From Pseudomonas tensinigenes (GTDB lineage: Bacteria > Pseudomonadota > Gammaproteobacteria > Pseudomonadales > Pseudomonadaceae): DNA of 64,000 bases. How positions within the stretch are numbered: the stretch's first letter is position 1; each line of letters begins with the position of its first letter. The position numbers and the translations under genes were made by a program. Below the pieces are notes generated by a model that ran no database searches, had not been told where the DNA came from, and was given only the letters and a program-made list of their open reading frames with translations. Below are positions 7,907 through 15,872 of this stretch, in pieces. The stretch spans positions 1,109,501 to 1,173,500 of the forward strand of contig NZ_CP077089.1 of NCBI RefSeq assembly GCF_014268445.2, given 5' to 3'.

Positions 7907-8785
7907 TCAAACTCGCATTACTTTGTTCCAATCGATGTCATGTCCTGCAGCCTGCAGCTCTCTTCCGAGTGACTGCTTCCATCCATCCCCATCCATGGAT
8001 TCGTAGACGACCCCGGCAAAGTCACTAGGAAGCTCGATCGAACCACGCTTAAGAGCGCAAACTCTGTCACGTCCTAGCAACGCTAAGAAGTACCCTAGTT
8101 CCAGCACTACGTTTTGCCGAGCGCGAGGTTGAAGTGTTCCTCCTTTCACTCCACCCTCATCATCCGGAGTCATGATCACGACAGCAAAACCAACGTCGCC
8201 ATGCTTTTCGATTTTCTCAATAATGGTTCTCCCCTGATTAGCCTGTTCGTGAAGGATAATCGGCTCAAATTGAAGCCTTTCAAGGAAGCGTGCAACGGTT
8301 TCTCGAGCACCTTCATCATGGCCATGCACAACGAAAACCCGACGAGAAAGCGCTAATGAATTTGAAGTGGAGCGGACGATCTCGCCAGCAGAGTGCTGTA
8401 GATCACTAAGATCCTCCCCAAGGCTACGTTGGGCCTGGGCAAGTATCGAAATAGCACGTTGAATCCTATTGCGTATAGGCTCGGCATAATCAGGATCAGG
8501 TGCCCCAGAAACCCAAATTGCCGGATACCAACTCAGTTCGGAAGCGTTCTCGAATTGCCGGTAGGCCGTGGTGTCTTCTCCAAAAGCTCTCGTAAGAGTA
8601 TCGGTAATTGCCAGCTCCAACCCTTTTAGCTCAGGTGTGGCTCCACGTCTGACGGTCTGTACATCGAATGTCTCAAGCTCGTTTATTCGATCCGAAATAC
8701 GTATGAGTGAGCGCTCGATCTGATCTGCCGTCAGGATCAGTTTTGGTGCAGCTTTGCTAGGTACCTCAGCCTTTTTCCTTGCCAT
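7907..8785 (-). CDS. TIR-like (CAP12/Pycsar-effector type) nucleotide-binding protein
   Basis: From ATG 8785 the protein has 292 residues (MARKKAEVPSK); the frame stays open to 8932 but upstream Met codons lack ribosome sites. Residues 150-275 contain RRVFVVHGHDEGARE, ILHEQANQGRTIIEK, FAVVIMTPDDEG and RARQNVVLELGYF, the hallmark order of the predicted nucleotide-binding TIR-like domain found in CBASS Cap12 and Pycsar effectors. The glutamate in NVVLELGYF (about residue 229) corresponds to the expected NADase glutamate. The N-terminal part is helical (about 15-130). No cyclase gene is adjacent, so this is a stand-alone TIR protein. An NAD-depleting antiphage role is plausible by family, not shown here. 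Confidence 0.8.
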   Translation of the reverse strand: MARKKAEVPSKAAPKLILTADQIERSLIRISDRINELETFDVQTVRRGATPELKGLELAITDTLTRAFGEDTTAYRQFENASELSWYPAIWVSGAPDPDYAEPIRNRIQRAISILAQAQRSLGEDLSDLQHSAGEIVRSTSNSLALSRRVFVVHGHDEGARETVARFLERLQFEPIILHEQANQGRTIIEKIEKHGDVGFAVVIMTPDDEGGVKGGTLQPRARQNVVLELGYFLALLGRDRVCALKRGSIELPSDFAGVVYESMDGDGWKQSLGRELQAAGHDIDWNKVMRV

Positions 8786-9190
8786 TTTTCTTGATTCCGA
8801 GTTTTGATATGCAGTTTTATACAATAAATCACTCATGTTTTTATAGCGAAAAGTTCGCTTGGCACTGGAAGCCTTCCGGCAGAGTTCGACCCGAACTGAC
8901 GAGCTTCTCGATGTATTAAAGTTTGAGCTCATTTGAAAGCGATGTGTTTCTACATATACAACGCAAAATAGGGGGTAGAGAAAATGCCCCGCTCACCACT
9001 CATGGGGATAGTCTGGGTATGAATTGTTATGGCCAGAAGCCCTGGCCCGCACGCGATAAAAAATGCCATGTGAGCTCCTCCTTTTTTGAGTAGATATAGC
9101 GTTAACACTTAATCTATTCGTAAAAGGAGTGAGATTTATAATATAGCTCCATAGTTAGGTATTAGAAAATGCCGCGAGCATTTAGCTGGC

Positions 9191-9802
9191 TTAGGCGGGA
9201 GCCTTGGCATATTGCGTTACAACTCTGCTAACATGAATGTCCGCAAGGCGATAAATTTCATGGAGTTCGACGTCGAAAGCTTCTGACACATCCTTGAGTG
9301 TCGGCACCAGTCCGTGAATAGAAGATGCGCGCCATAACCGGTTTTTTACTTTCTCATAGATTTTTGTTAGTACTTGTTGAGCGTCGACATACTTCTTTAA
9401 GCTTGATAATTTATAGGGGTCAGAAAAGCTTTCAGCTGACACTGTAATCATTTCCTCATATTTTGACATGTCCACTGAAAATGCTGGCTCAGTGTAGAAG
9501 TGCTGAATACACACCTCGCGAACCTTTCTATCTAGTTCGTACGCCTGCTCTTCAATTTCTTCTCTTTCATGGTCAGCTTTTTCCTCGTCCTGGAGCATTC
9601 GAAGCACCTGCATCTCTACTTTTGACGAGATTGCGAGCAGCTCTAAATCATCTTGCTCATAAGCAATCTGCTTTAAGAAAGTTGCAACTCCCAGCAATTT
9701 ATAGTCGAGAAAGAACTCATATTCTTCGTCAATCTCACTCGAATCCTGAGTTTCTAGACGGTTAATCCAAGCTTGCAAGTTAACCTTGATTAAGTCACGC
9801 AT
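9191..9802 (-). CDS. Hypothetical protein, helical
   Basis: A 203-residue acidic protein I do not recognise. ATG 9802 follows AGAGG at a good distance. It is rich in Glu, Lys and Leu with a likely coiled coil around residues 60-95 (VEMQVLRMLQDEEKADHEREEIEEQAYELDRKV in outline). The C-terminal 40 residues (TLKDVSEAFDVELHEIYRLADIHVSRVVTQYA) resemble a short DNA-binding or helix-turn-helix region, but weakly. AT-rich codon use. It lies about 400 bp upstream of the TIR gene on the same strand; whether they are co-transcribed is unknown. Confidence 0.6.
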   Translation of the reverse strand: MRDLIKVNLQAWINRLETQDSSEIDEEYEFFLDYKLLGVATFLKQIAYEQDDLELLAISSKVEMQVLRMLQDEEKADHEREEIEEQAYELDRKVREVCIQHFYTEPAFSVDMSKYEEMITVSAESFSDPYKLSSLKKYVDAQQVLTKIYEKVKNRLWRASSIHGLVPTLKDVSEAFDVELHEIYRLADIHVSRVVTQYAKAPA

Positions 9803-10117
9803 CTACAGAGCCTCTTGACAGTTCGATGCATGGTGGCTTAAACGCATTTCATCTGCAATACGCCCCTTAGGCGGGCCCAGGTAATCGCCCCGAATCCAGC
9901 AGGCTTTCATTTGCCTGCCCTGGCCGTCAGTAATCATACATGTATGTCCACTATTGGCTGGTTTCTGCCTGTCGGTACCCTCGGCCTCGGGCGGGCGTTC
10001 AGTTAGGCATCGATGCCATTACCGTAACTGAGGTTTAAGTGATCAATCGACACGAACCCTCCGGTTGGGCGACTCGCGGTAACAGCAAGCGATTCAATGC
10101 CAAATTAGAATGGCCGC
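9803..10117. other. Non-coding stretch
   Basis: 315 bp without a convincing gene. It is G+C-richer than the gene to its left. A short palindrome ACATGTATGT-like site is near 9948. Nothing else is recognisable. Confidence 0.5.
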
Positions 10118-10450
10118 TTACATCGATTTGACCGAAATAACTTCCACAAACTTGAATTTTTTTCTAGCCGTCTTTTTAGCTTCTTGCTCCGCAACTAGGG
10201 TGCTCAGTGTATCGACCTCATGTACTTCCTCGTGCATTTTGCCTTCAAACTCATTTCCCACCCGCAGCGTGACTCTCAGCCTGGGCGTAAAGGCTTTTGA
10301 GGCTTTCTTTTTCTTCGCTGCCTTTACCGGTTGCACGGTCACGACATCCGGAACAATGTCTTGCACGTGTGAGTTAATTGCCGGTGCAGGGGACTTAGAC
10401 TCACCGAATAGCGCCCGGCGCATCTCTTCTTCCGTCAACACTGTATTCAT
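10118..10450 (-). CDS. Conserved hypothetical protein of Pseudomonas islands
   Basis: A 110-residue protein starting MNTVLTEEEMRRALFGES at 10450, preceded by GAG at a short distance. The reading frame extends upstream but that part looks non-coding. A variable Pro/Val-rich linker with a KKKK stretch leads to a conserved-looking C-terminal half (SFTPRLRVTLRVGNEFEGKMHEEVHEVDTLSTLVAEQEAKKTARKKFKFVEV in outline). I recall similar proteins on Pseudomonas integrative elements, with no known function. A small nucleic-acid or partner-binding role is possible but unsupported. Confidence 0.55.
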   Translation of the reverse strand: MNTVLTEEEMRRALFGESKSPAPAINSHVQDIVPDVVTVQPVKAAKKKKASKAFTPRLRVTLRVGNEFEGKMHEEVHEVDTLSTLVAEQEAKKTARKKFKFVEVISVKSM

Positions 10451-10905
10451 ATCATTTCTCAGAAGGATGTTATGTACAGCCTGACTGATTCTATCAGTGT
10501 GGCCGGACTCGGCGGTAAATCGTCGTTGGGTCAGACCTGAGGCGATAGAGGGCCACCAGATACCTGCGAGCATCAGCGTCTGGCCGGCAGCCTTCATCGC
10601 ATGCATATCTTATTGATACTGCATGCTTGTGTTGTCACTGCTTCACATTTACGCTTTGTCCGTCGCGGTCAGTCCCGTGGCCGGGTGTCAGAACCTGAAT
10701 TGTTCGAGGCGCATGGCGCCATAGCCAGCATTTAAGTGCTTACAGAGGCTTAGCTGCTGCTTTTCTATGGCGGTCCGTGCGGGGCAGGCTTTGGCCTGGC
10801 CGGTTCCCTCGGACGCCGGTTTCTGACCCCCGTACGGTCCGCCACCCATTTCGTGTCAGAACGGCTGGGTGGACGGTTCCTTAACTGTCCGAGGAGATAA
10901 GGAAA
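10451..10905. other. Non-coding stretch with upstream signals
   Basis: 455 bp without a convincing gene, between divergent transcription units. It presumably holds both promoters. The region from about 10770 to 10880 is G+C-rich with repeated GGTCCG/GGACGG-like words that could fold, but no long stem was found. Confidence 0.45.
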
Positions 10906-10992
10906 ATGTCCTGTCCCCCTTTTAAGCTCGTGCGCCGCCCTAGCCGTTTGTTTCGTATTGCAAACTATCTCGGAGGATTCCGCGATGTTTGA
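10906..10992 (+). CDS. Small ORF (28 aa) overlapping the next gene's start
   Basis: ATG 10906 is preceded by GGAGATAAGGAAA, a very strong ribosome site, and opens 28 codons (MSCPPFKLVRRPSRLF...). The peptide is basic. Its stop TGA (10990-10992) lies just inside the next gene, whose ATG is at 10985, and the next gene's GGAGGA site falls within this ORF's last codons. This geometry implies translational coupling or a leader peptide. Too short for firm coding evidence. Confidence 0.45.
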   Translation: MSCPPFKLVRRPSRLFRIANYLGGFRDV

Positions 10993-11521
10993 TCTCTCGC
11001 TTCTAATTAGCCTCCCCAAACCCAACACCATCGATACTGCATCGCTTCCCCCTGAAGATGCCGCGATTAAACTACGGCAGGCTGCCACTCTTCGGCTTAA
11101 TGGAGCACAGAGTATTCTGCTTCATTTTCCGCAGGACGTTGAACTGGCTGTAGAGCTGCTGGATGACGCTGCAGTGTTGTTCGACAAGGCGTTCCGATAT
11201 CTGACGGGTATGCCTGCTCAACGAGTTCATCAACAGATTGGTGAGTACTTTTCTGTCCCGTCCGCTGACGGCTGTCCTGGTATTCGAACGCCCTGGGGCA
11301 ATGAATTCGGCCCAATGATTGAGGACGGCGTTCGTTGTGCTGAGACCTGGCTTGATGGCTCATCACTACCATTATGGTGGGCTCTGGCACAGAGTCGAAA
11401 ACGTCATCGTCCGGGGGATCCCCAAGAAGCGTTCGAGGCCGGTTTTCTGCTGCGGTTGCAGCAGGCGCTGGTCACGGGGCGTAAAGATGCCACTTCCCAA
11501 TCAACCAGCTTTGATGCTTGA
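10985..11521 (+). CDS. Hypothetical protein
   Basis: A 178-residue protein starting at ATG 10985, 8 bases after GGAGGA. I do not recognise it. Helical segments near residues 25-75 (AAIKLRQAATLRLNGAQSILLHF, VELAVELLDDAAVLFDKAF) are followed by a middle part with PWGNEFGPMIEDG and a C-terminal FEAGFLLRLQQAL helix. No signal peptide or membrane segment. Ordinary G+C and codon use for Pseudomonas islands. It is coupled to the small ORF upstream and ends at a strong terminator. Confidence 0.65.
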   Translation: MFDLSLLISLPKPNTIDTASLPPEDAAIKLRQAATLRLNGAQSILLHFPQDVELAVELLDDAAVLFDKAFRYLTGMPAQRVHQQIGEYFSVPSADGCPGIRTPWGNEFGPMIEDGVRCAETWLDGSSLPLWWALAQSRKRHRPGDPQEAFEAGFLLRLQQALVTGRKDATSQSTSFDA

Positions 11522-11559
11522 GGCTGTATTTGACGTTTGAGATTTTGCTTTTCCCGCCA

Positions 11560-11603
11560 AACCCTCCGACCCAGCGATCTTTGATCGCGTCGGTCGGAGG
11601 GTT
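11560..11603 (+). terminator. Rho-independent terminator
   Basis: AACCCTCCGACC (11560-11571) pairs with GGTCGGAGGGTT (11592-11603); the loop itself contains a GATC..GATC mini-stem. Six T follow shortly after (11611-11616). It terminates the gene ending at 11521. Confidence 0.8.
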
Positions 11604-11750
11604 CACTCGCTTTTTTCGAAGCCACTTCATTCCACCATCTCGTTTTGAATTTCAATTAGCGTCACGCCCTCGTTTACCCATCTGAAATTACTTTTCGAGT
11701 GCCGCTCCAGTGTCAGAACGGATCTTGCCGTGGTCATGGCTAGATGAAGT

Positions 11751-11821
11751 GGCGACACCGGCGACATCGGCGACAACCCACGCCAGACGTGGCCTGGAGC
11801 GTGGCGACAAAAGCGGCGACA
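11751..11821 (-). repeat. Cluster of five GGCGACA (TGTCGCC) repeats
   Basis: GGCGACA occurs at 11751, 11760, 11769, 11803 and 11815. Read on the reverse strand, the block resembles the TGTCGCC clusters at 14038-14119 and 18366-18427 in spacing and flanking words (for example TTTTGTCGCCACGCTC here, TTTGTCGCCACGCTC there). Confidence 0.7.
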
Positions 11822-12118
11822 GTCGCCACTTTTTGCACGCTTTGGTCGTGACGCTTGACCGTCTTTTCTAGTGCGTATAAAAATTGGCGCACGGACCGTT
11901 GTCGTTGACAGCACCAGCCCAGGTAGCCAGAACCTTTAAGGCTACGCCCCTTGCGTGGTGGTTCTCCCGAAGTGCGATTAGCGTCCGGCGGCTCGCACGG
12001 TCACTCCGCAAAAGTGATGGATGCCTACTCGACTTATCTGCCCGCTGCGGCAGACGATGGACCTTCCTCGCTGCGTGCAGCAACCTCACCTCTCGACGCA
12101 CTTCGGCTGCGCCAGTCC

Positions 12119-12153
12119 GCGCCCGTCTCTTTCTTCTGGAAAGAGACGGGCGC
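12119..12153. repeat. Perfect 15-bp inverted repeat
   Basis: GCGCCCGTCTCTTTC (12119-12133), a five-base loop TTCTG, then the exact complement GAAAGAGACGGGCGC (12139-12153). There is no T run on either side, so it is not a simple terminator. Confidence 0.75.
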
Positions 12154-12266
12154 TCGTACCACTGCTGCGGGCCACGCCGTACAAGGCATTGCCGCAACTC
12201 TCCTCGTGACAATCGGCCTGACAAATCCGATTCGTCGCCATCCGCAACGACACATACATCGGTGCC

Positions 12267-12304
12267 GCAGCCCATGGAAGGGCTGCACCTGACTGACAGT
12301 CAGG
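12267..12304. repeat. Two adjacent short hairpins
   Basis: GCAGCCC/GGGCTGC (12267-12273/12280-12286) is followed directly by CCTGACT/AGTCAGG (12288-12294/12298-12304). Together with the 15-bp repeat upstream they suggest a folded RNA or a protein-binding site. Confidence 0.55.
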
Positions 12305-12576
12305 CATGCCCCCAGGTGTCCAAGTCTTTGCCTTCTCCCACCCGGGATCTCCAGGTGCCGAACTCGTCAGTCGGCACAGCCTCCGCCCGCCCGCGTCTTC
12401 GGATGCGCCAAGGAGGTCAGGTTCATGGGTTCATGCCCTCGCTCCCGGTCGTAAGGAGCCGTTCGTTCCGCGTCAGTGAACACCTCACAGGCCGCAGGGG
12501 CCTTGATCCCTGATAACACTCAACCGCCGTGGCGGGACTACGTGAGGACAACCAGCAATTAACGAGGAGAGGGCCC

Positions 12577-13983
12577 ATGCAGCAGTTAGATCCGAAGCTT
12601 GAACTCCCGCGATCCCCTCGACCGTTAATCGAGTCGAATCCCGCGGCCGAGCCTTATCCGGTCCGGGCACTAGGTGGCGTTCTTGGACCTGCGGTTGAGC
12701 GCATGGCCGAGGTCATCGGCGTGCCTCAGGCACTGGCCGCGCAATCGGTATTGGCTGCCTCGGCGCTGGCCGCTCAAGGTCATGTGGGCTTGCGGCTCGA
12801 CGGGAGAAATTACCCCCTGTCGCTGTACCTGATCACTGTTGCCGCGTCAGGTGATCGCAAGACGGCGGCAGACCGATTTGCACTGCTCCCTGCACGGCAA
12901 TGGGAGCGCGAACAGTGGCAGCGCTACCGCGAACAACTCGCCCGGTACCGTATCGCGCAGCGACAAGCGCAGCGTATCAACCCTGCCGAACCCGCCCCCA
13001 CAATAAACGTACCGCTTGAAGCGGAACCCTCGGCCCCTCGGCTGATCACCACGGACCCGACTATCGAGGCCCTGATCAAGGGGCTCTGTCATGACTTGCC
13101 GAGTATGGGCCTGTTCTGTGATGAAGGCGGACAGTTCCTTGGCAGCAGCACCATGAATCGGGATAACCGTTTGAAAGCGATCACGACCTTGTCGTCGCTC
13201 TGGGACGGCAGCCCGATTGATCGCGCTCGCTCCATGGCCGGCGAAAGCCTTCGGGCTTATGACCGACGCTTGAGCCTGCACCTCATGCTGCAACCGTACT
13301 TGGCCATGCAGTTACTCAGTGACCCGTTGCTGCAGGGGCAAGGCATCCTCGGTCGCTGCCTAATGACCTGGCCCACGAGCCTGGCCGGACAACGCAGCTA
13401 CCAAGCTGTTGACCTGTCCAAAGACGCCGCCCTAAAGCGCTATCACCACCGCCTTTCGGCTCTGTTTCATCAGCCTTGGTCACTTTCCGCTGACGGTGCT
13501 TTGCGCCTCTCACCGCTAAACCTTAGTCCTTTGGCGCGCCGCCGCTGGATTGATCTGCATGACGCCATCGAAGCCCAGTTGGGAGAGTTTGGGGAACTGG
13601 CCAGCGTACGGCCTAGTGGATCGAAGGCCGCCGACAACCTGCTGCGCGTCGCCGGCATCTTGGCCGTCGTGGAGGAGAATGGCGTGGTGGAGGTCGACCA
13701 TATCCAACGGGCCTCCGCCTTAGTCGGTTACTACCTCACCGAGATCCAGCGCCTGACCGAGCAGGAGCCGGTGTGCCGGGTCAAGGAAGAGGCGGACCGC
13801 CTGCTGCGCTGGCTGCAGGTCAAGGAGTGGAAGCGCTTCAGTATTCGAGAGCTGAACCGCAACGGTCCCCGCTTTGCCCGTAAGAGCAGTCGTCATGCCG
13901 CCAAGTTGTTGGTCGAGTTGATTGATCATCAGTGGCTGGTCACCGATGGCCACACCTTCGAGGTGCGCCATGTTCAATCTTGA
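12577..13983 (+). CDS. DUF3987/YfjI-like ATPase-type protein
   Basis: A 468-residue protein, start ATG 12577 after GAGGAGAGGG. The layout matches DUF3987/YfjI proteins of prophages and islands: YPVRALGG near the start, ALAAQSVLAASALAAQGH, then SLYLITVAASGDRKTAAD (P-loop-like SGDRKT, residues 91-96) and GLFCDEGGQFLGS (Walker B-like DEGG). The P-loop is degenerate. These proteins are thought to act as primase/helicase-like replication proteins of mobile elements; a direct function here is not shown. It is the first of four overlapping or near-overlapping genes that continue into a recombinase. Confidence 0.8.
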   Translation: MQQLDPKLELPRSPRPLIESNPAAEPYPVRALGGVLGPAVERMAEVIGVPQALAAQSVLAASALAAQGHVGLRLDGRNYPLSLYLITVAASGDRKTAADRFALLPARQWEREQWQRYREQLARYRIAQRQAQRINPAEPAPTINVPLEAEPSAPRLITTDPTIEALIKGLCHDLPSMGLFCDEGGQFLGSSTMNRDNRLKAITTLSSLWDGSPIDRARSMAGESLRAYDRRLSLHLMLQPYLAMQLLSDPLLQGQGILGRCLMTWPTSLAGQRSYQAVDLSKDAALKRYHHRLSALFHQPWSLSADGALRLSPLNLSPLARRRWIDLHDAIEAQLGEFGELASVRPSGSKAADNLLRVAGILAVVEENGVVEVDHIQRASALVGYYLTEIQRLTEQEPVCRVKEEADRLLRWLQVKEWKRFSIRELNRNGPRFARKSSRHAAKLLVELIDHQWLVTDGHTFEVRHVQS

Positions 13984-14323
13984 TGAAGCGCTGCGCAACC
14001 ATCTGGCTCAGCGCCAAAAGGAGCCAAAAACGAAGTTTGTCGCCGCTAGTGTCGCCACTTTGTCGCCACGCTCAACGCCAGGCAGGACAAGGGGTGTCGC
14101 CGCTGTCGCCGATGTCGCCACCACCCGTAAAGCTATCACCTCGACAACAGCCCTCATTCAATGGTTGGAAGAGGCGGGCGCGCATCTCTACGTCACCAAT
14201 AACACGCTGTGTTTTCGCCCGACTGATGGGGTCCAGCTCGCCATCGTGAGTGCGCACTGGCGAGCCCTTTTGCATGATCTCGCGGCAGTCGATCAGGAAC
14301 AGAAAAATGGCTCGGGTCGGTAA
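13970..14323 (+). CDS. Small protein between DUF3987 gene and recombinase
   Basis: A 117-residue protein starting at ATG 13970 with GAGG upstream, overlapping the DUF3987 stop by 14 bp and the recombinase start by 17 bp. The first half is an Ala/Thr/Arg-rich linker encoded by the TGTCGCC repeats (14038-14119). The C-terminal half (TALIQWLEEAGAHLYVTNNTLCFRPTDGVQLAIVSAHWRALLHDL) resembles the small TubC-type docking fold (LL..L...G..L...G..L....P...L......H...LL..L), but the match is tentative. It presumably works with its neighbours. Confidence 0.6.
   Translation: MFNLDEALRNHLAQRQKEPKTKFVAASVATLSPRSTPGRTRGVAAVADVATTRKAITSTTALIQWLEEAGAHLYVTNNTLCFRPTDGVQLAIVSAHWRALLHDLAAVDQEQKNGSGR
14038..14119 (+). 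repeat. Cluster of six TGTCGCC repeats inside a coding region
   Basis: TGTCGCC at 14038, 14050, 14061, 14095, 14104 and 14113. The spacing (12, 11, 34, 9, 9) nearly mirrors that of the cluster at 11751-11821 (9, 9, 34, 12), which is in the opposite orientation. Confidence 0.75.
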
Positions 14324-15287
14324 GCGAACTGGGCGTAATTTTGGCTTCGGTCGCCAGCTCAGCTATGCCGGCCCGCAAGCCCTGAACGATCTGTTTGGCG
14401 ACGGCCATTTTGCTACCGTCAAAGCCCATAGCGATCGTTGGCTGGCCTTCGTGCGTTGGTGTCGATCCGAGGAGGGACCGGGAATCAACGACGCGCGACA
14501 GATCGACCGCGAGATCCTCATGCGGTACGCCTTCCATTTGCGCGAGCAGGTTAATCAGGGCAACGTTGGCATTGCCACCGCGCAGAACCGCCTGTCCAGC
14601 GTCAACCGAACCATGGCTGCGCTGCGCGGTGATCAGTACGTCAAAATTCCCAGTCCGAGCAAGGCGCTGGGCTTGCAGCGCTCAGGTGTGCGTAGTGAGC
14701 TCCCGCAAGGCCAGGACCGTGTGCAGGTCAGGCTGATTGCGCAAGCGCTGTCAGAGCGACAGCAATCGAGGGTGAGCGCCATTGTGCATCTGGCTCGGGA
14801 GACCGGCATGCGCCTGCGCGAAGCGATTTTGGCGGACTTGCCCCGGCTGCAACGTGAGGCTCGGCAAATGGGCAAGATCAACATCCAGGATGGTACCAAA
14901 GGCGGTCGGTCAGGCGCATCGGCACCGCGTTGGATCACGGTCACAGATCAAGTCCGCGATGCCCTGAAGATGGCCAGTGAAGCTTCACCCAAGGGCAGTC
15001 GAAACCTGTTAGCGCCAGACGAAAGCTACAAAGATTTTATTCAAGCAGTCGTGCGGCCGGCACGAGACCTCCTGCATGAGCATGGTTTGAAAGGCTTTCA
15101 TGAGCTGCGAGCGGCTTTCGCCTGTGAGCGCTATGAGCAACTGACCGGTTTCTTCGCGCCGGTAAATGGCGGTCATGGTCATCGAGAGGATCGAGAACTC
15201 GATCAACATGCACGACAGCAGATCAGCCACGAGTTGGGACATAACCGCATCGATGTGGTGAGTGCCTACATCGGAGGCCGGCGATGA
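14307..15287 (+). CDS. Tyrosine recombinase, Integrase_1 type
   Basis: A 326-residue protein from ATG 14307 (MARVGKRTGRNFGFG), AGGAA upstream. The N-terminal half (about 20-125) is a SAM-like core-binding domain. Catalytic signature of tyrosine recombinases: ETGMRLREA (Arg 169), GTKGGR (Lys 198), FHELR (His 265, Arg 268), SHELGHNR (His 312) and SAYIGGRR (Tyr 321). The unusual long insert around residues 270-300 and the sequence style fit the Integrase_1 group (PF12834/PF12835) of Pseudomonas islands. It is distinct from the ssrA-adjacent integrase and sits in the DUF3987 module, so it may move this module or resolve dimers. Confidence 0.85.
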   Translation: MARVGKRTGRNFGFGRQLSYAGPQALNDLFGDGHFATVKAHSDRWLAFVRWCRSEEGPGINDARQIDREILMRYAFHLREQVNQGNVGIATAQNRLSSVNRTMAALRGDQYVKIPSPSKALGLQRSGVRSELPQGQDRVQVRLIAQALSERQQSRVSAIVHLARETGMRLREAILADLPRLQREARQMGKINIQDGTKGGRSGASAPRWITVTDQVRDALKMASEASPKGSRNLLAPDESYKDFIQAVVRPARDLLHEHGLKGFHELRAAFACERYEQLTGFFAPVNGGHGHREDRELDQHARQQISHELGHNRIDVVSAYIGGRR

Positions 15288-15538
15288 CGTCCGAGTTTGA
15301 TATGACGTTGTTTCTGAGCCCGGTGCTCAAAGGTGCACATGCCACGCGGCAGCGGCACATCAGACAGGCAGAAAGGATGCACGAGGCGATTCGAGAGCGC
15401 TGGGGTTGTGCGACCCCTTGGTCCTGGAAGGAAAAGCACACCAGATGGTTTTTAGAGCACTATCTGCGTTGCTCAGCACCGGCGACCGTTTACTACTATG
15501 CATTAACAGCAGGGTTGATTCGTCGCAGAAAGGCGTAA
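15284..15538 (+). CDS. Small partner protein of the recombinase
   Basis: An 84-residue basic protein whose ATG overlaps the recombinase stop (ATGA), so the two are translationally coupled. It starts MTSEFDMTLFLSPVLKG, then ATRQRHIRQAERMHEAIRERWG and ends in a KHTRWFLEHYL...YYYALTAGLIRRRKA helix pattern like a core-binding (SAM-like) recombinase domain without a catalytic part. A truncated relative of its first 20 residues lies just downstream in the opposite direction. It is probably an accessory factor to the recombinase; the function is inferred from position. Confidence 0.65.
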   Translation: MTSEFDMTLFLSPVLKGAHATRQRHIRQAERMHEAIRERWGCATPWSWKEKHTRWFLEHYLRCSAPATVYYYALTAGLIRRRKA

Positions 15539-15872
15539 TTCGTGGTTTGTCGCAAAGAATGCCAATAGTTTTTTTGAACTCACGGACGCTAAGAAAGGGC
15601 CGTTTGCATAATTCGGGCTTGTGCAGTTTTGCCTCCAAGCCGTTCAGGACGCTGTTCAAGAATAGCGTTATATCGAAGGGGGCATGGTCTCGCATAGGTA
15701 TCTCCCTAGGCATCATCCTAGTAAGCAGCCCGGAAAAATTACTATCGCACCACTCAACTTTGCCGATATAGAACGCGTCGAGTGATCAATCGCCGTCGTC
15801 ATACCGCCAGGAGCGGCATAGGCGGCTATCTGCATTACTCCCTTTTAGGTTAATGGAGTCAATTGCCCCTTT
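15539..15872. other. Stretch between recombinase module and Mrr-like gene
   Basis: 334 bp. It contains the inverted relict described at 15633-15695; the remainder shows no gene. Confidence 0.5.
15633..15695 (-). pseudogene. Truncated inverted copy of the recombinase partner gene
   Basis: On the reverse strand ATG 15695, behind a good GGGAGA ribosome site, begins MRDHAPFDITLFLNSVLNG. FDITLFLNSVLNG matches FDMTLFLSPVLKG of the partner protein at 15284 in 9 of 13 positions, and the likeness stops after about 20 residues. This looks like the end of a second, rearranged copy of the module. Confidence 0.5.

Larger units (their letters stand above)
11604..12576. other. About 1 kb non-coding, structured region
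   Basis: No convincing gene in nearly 1 kb. It holds a GGCGACA repeat cluster (11751-11821), a perfect 15-bp inverted repeat (12119-12153), two adjacent hairpins (12267-12304) and, at the right end, the leader of the DUF3987 gene. Candidates are a structured RNA, an origin or a transfer/recombination site; the sequence does not decide. Confidence 0.5.

Noticed and set aside
12119..12153. 15-bp inverted repeat as a terminator
   Set aside because: No T run on either strand and no gene ends next to it.
11884..12513. 209-codon forward frame in the non-coding kilobase
   Set aside because: Arg/Ser/Cys-rich translation, no ribosome site, and it runs through the perfect inverted repeat at 12119-12153.
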